A stretch of DNA of 16,209 nt from an uncultured Mucispirillum sp. (lineage in GTDB: Bacteria > Chrysiogenota > Deferribacteres > Deferribacterales > Mucispirillaceae), in the NCBI GenBank assembly GCA_910586745.1, contig CAJUJZ010000021.1, positions 7,921 to 24,129 of the forward strand, in the 5' to 3' direction. Of the stretch, positions 14,778 through 16,209 are shown piece by piece; the first letter of the stretch is position 1; each line of letters starts with the position of its first letter. The notes under the pieces were generated by a model. It was not told the DNA's origin. It saw only the letters and a list, made by a program, of their open reading frames with translations, and made no database searches. Both the position numbers and the translations under genes were made by a program.

Positions 14778-15395
14778 TCATTTTACTTTTTCAATACTTT
14801 CTATAATATATCCTTTTCTTCTTAATTCTAAAAGACAATCCCTATATCCGTAATTTAAATATTAGTAATAACATTGTTATAACTTATCCTTTTTGTGCCT
14901 TTATTATCATCTAATGTTTTAGGAAAGCCATTTTTTGCATTTTCTGGGTTTACATCATAGCTTTCTTAATTTTTATATAGATATTCTCTTATTATATTAT
15001 ATGCTTCAACCATACTATGTAACATCACCAAGCAGACCTGTTTCATTTGTATTAAATTCTATTACTATATCATCTTTCTCAAACTTTCTGCCTTTTAAAG
15101 GGATTTTTACAGGCAGTTCTTTCACTATTTCTAAATGATTTTTCAAGTTAACATATTATGCATATGCTTTTTCTATACTGTTTGTTTTTGCATTGTATTC
15201 TTTTGCATATACATTTGAGCTATAAAGTGTACCACTGTTTTCTATGCTGAATTTTGCTTTATCTGAATACATTTAGCAGTCCACATCATAATATCTATAT
15301 TCTTCACTAATCTCCACTTCTTCAAACAAGCTGTTTTCTGTATATGGACTAAATGCAGTAAAAATAAATAACAAAATGTTAAATGATTTTTTAAT
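14778..15395 (-). pseudogene. Broken gene for a secreted protein, several stops and frameshifts
   Basis: Reading from 15395 in one minus frame gives a signal-peptide-like start (IKKSFNILLFIFTAFSPYTE) whose first codon is now ATT. The body follows (FEEVEISEEYRYYDVDC, stop, MYSDKAKFSIENSGTLYSS, stop, then ELPVKIPLKGRKFEKDDIVI). Near 15010 the protein-like text moves to another frame (VEAYNIIREYLYKN, stop, ESYDVNPENAKNGFPKTLDD) and near 14860 to a third, ending RDCLLELRRKGYIIESIEKVK at a TGA (14780-14778). The intact parent was probably a periplasmic or outer-membrane-facing protein of about 200 residues. Family not recognised. At least three stops and two frameshifts make sequencing error unlikely. 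Confidence 0.75.
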
Positions 15396-15402
15396 GCAGA
15401 AT

Positions 15403-15431
15403 AAAAAAAAGCAGCACTTTTTACCCTGCTG
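15403..15431 (-). terminator. Rho-independent terminator after the 183-residue gene
   Basis: On the minus strand AGCAG pairs with CTGCT around an 11-nt A-rich loop, followed directly by eight T (15410-15403). It lies 10-38 bp beyond the gene's stop. Confidence 0.75.
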
Positions 15432-15440
15432 ATGTATTAA

Positions 15441-15992
15441 TTAGATGCCTTTTGTAAGATTAGATGCTGATTTGTGATGTTCCATGATTTCTTTTCTTAA
15501 TGAAACTATGTATTTATTATATTCTTCATCATCGCCAACATATTTTTTGCCTTTCATAAGCAGCTCTATTGCTTTCTGCAAAGAATCTACTCTCTGAAAG
15601 CCAGACTTTCTGTCAGTTTTAGCTAAAATATTTTTCGCTTCTTTCATGTAATGCTGCTTAGCAAACTGCACTTTTATCTCATCAAGTTCTTCTATATTTT
15701 TTACTACTTCAATATTTTTATTAAGAATTTTAATCTGCAGATTTTGCAGTCTTGGTGAAAATTGTGCAGAATCAAGCACTAATTCTTTAATATATTCAAA
15801 TCTGCCCATAGCCATATCAAAGCTTACATTCGGCTGATTAATAATTTCTGCACTTTTACGGATATTCTCCATTGTTCTTGATAAGGCTGGAAGACTTAAA
15901 TCTACTTCTTTTATCTGCCCAGTTCTAGGGTCGCGCATTTTTCTTAATTCACCTTCTTCAACATACACATGGTCTTTTGGTTTATCTGCCAT
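15441..15992 (-). CDS. Conserved-looking hypothetical cytoplasmic protein
   Basis: 183 residues, not recognised. Strongly charged and mostly helical (for example NLQIKILNKNIEVVKNIEEL, and RVDSLQKAIELLMKGKKYV), with no signal peptide, membrane segment or catalytic motif. The N-terminal 35 residues (YVEEGELRKMRDPRTGQIKE) look extended. The region 110-165 could be a TPR-like helical pair, but that is weak. The ATG at 15992 has GGAGA 6-7 nt upstream; the in-frame TTG at 16004 overlaps that site and is rejected. It has its own promoter (16035-16062) and terminator (15403-15431), so it is a monocistronic gene between a decayed gene and a transposase end. Confidence 0.85.
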   Translation of the reverse strand: MADKPKDHVYVEEGELRKMRDPRTGQIKEVDLSLPALSRTMENIRKSAEIINQPNVSFDMAMGRFEYIKELVLDSAQFSPRLQNLQIKILNKNIEVVKNIEELDEIKVQFAKQHYMKEAKNILAKTDRKSGFQRVDSLQKAIELLMKGKKYVGDDEEYNKYIVSLRKEIMEHHKSASNLTKGI

Positions 15993-16034
15993 TTTTTTCT
16001 CCAACTATTTAAAATAACACCTGCTTCGTCTTGT

Positions 16035-16062
16035 ATTATACATTAATGTAAAATAATTTCAA
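16035..16062 (-). promoter_or_regulatory. Promoter of the 183-residue gene
   Basis: On the minus strand TTGAAA (16062-16057), a 16-bp spacer, then consensus TATAAT (16040-16035). The predicted start near 16028 leaves a leader of about 36 nt. Confidence 0.7.
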
Positions 16063-16097
16063 ATACTAATTTATATTTTTTCATTTTATTGTAAAAT

Positions 16098-16209
16098 CTA
16101 AAAACAATTGCAGCAATTTAAGCATTCGTCCAGGTTCTCATAAAAAATATCATCAGCTGATTTATAATTAAATAATTTTCTAGGATAATTATTCATCCAG
16201 TCCCCGAAT
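16098..16209 (-). CDS. IS30-type transposase, C-terminal end only (5' part off window)
   Basis: The last 36 codons of a gene entering from the right edge. The text DWMNNYPRKLFNYKSADDIF matches the ending typical of IS30-family transposases, where NNxPRKxLxYKTPxExF follows the last DDE-domain helix. The stop is TAG at 16100-16098. The remaining residues (ENLDECLNCCNCF) are unusually Cys-rich and may be a tail altered by the insertion point. The catalytic part is outside the window, so intactness cannot be judged. The element's terminal inverted repeat should lie within about 100 bp left of the stop, but I could not define it. Confidence 0.7.
   Translation of the reverse strand, partial: FGDWMNNYPRKLFNYKSADDIFYENLDECLNCCNCF

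Overview
The window is an AT-rich bacterial chromosome segment, judged by eye. It comes from a diderm: it encodes an outer-membrane beta-barrel with signal peptide, a periplasmic-facing penicillin-binding protein and peptidoglycan-precursor genes. A CIRCE (HrcA) operator controls groESL, and a near-consensus sigma-54 promoter drives a small gene. The protein styles, the low GC and the decayed genes fit Deferribacterota (Mucispirillum-like), but that is an inference from general resemblance and no marker gene proves it.

Region 1-7141 is one long minus-strand block, read right to left: a 23S rRNA m5U methyltransferase (rlmD-like), an unknown multi-spanning membrane protein, rdgB, a bifunctional-type penicillin-binding protein with a degenerate glycosyltransferase half, aroK, aroB, and a TPR protein with a very acidic 108-bp tandem-repeat tail that runs off the left edge. 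Spacing is tight (1 nt, 3 nt and two 4-nt ATGA overlaps), except about 130 bp before aroK and about 110 bp before the TPR gene. The promoter of the block lies so close to the rlmD-like ATG that its mRNA may be leaderless, and the promoter spacer holds an A9 tract.

Region 7142-8871 is on the plus strand: the wreck of an unrecognised gene (one frameshift, one in-frame stop), then murI with its own good promoter and ribosome site. A 470-bp intergenic stretch follows, with a short palindromic repeat and a candidate structured RNA. It ends at the groEL terminator.

Region 8872-14246 is minus strand again: an ABC-F ATPase, an outer-membrane barrel protein and radC form one unit, followed by groES-groEL with its own promoter, CIRCE operator and terminator.

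Region 14275-16209 looks accessory. It has a 71-residue protein behind a sigma-54 promoter, divergent from the ABC-F gene; a 72-nt extended hairpin; a multiply broken secreted-protein gene; an unknown 183-residue cytoplasmic protein with its own promoter and terminator; and, at the right edge, the C-terminal end of an IS30-type transposase.

Most genes are housekeeping: shikimate pathway, wall synthesis, nucleotide-pool cleaning, chaperonin and rRNA modification. No complete novel defence or mobile system is visible. The points most worth a second look are the sigma-54-driven small protein, the degenerate glycosyltransferase domain, the A9 promoter spacer and leaderless start, the acidic repeat tail, and the unassigned structured intergenic region.
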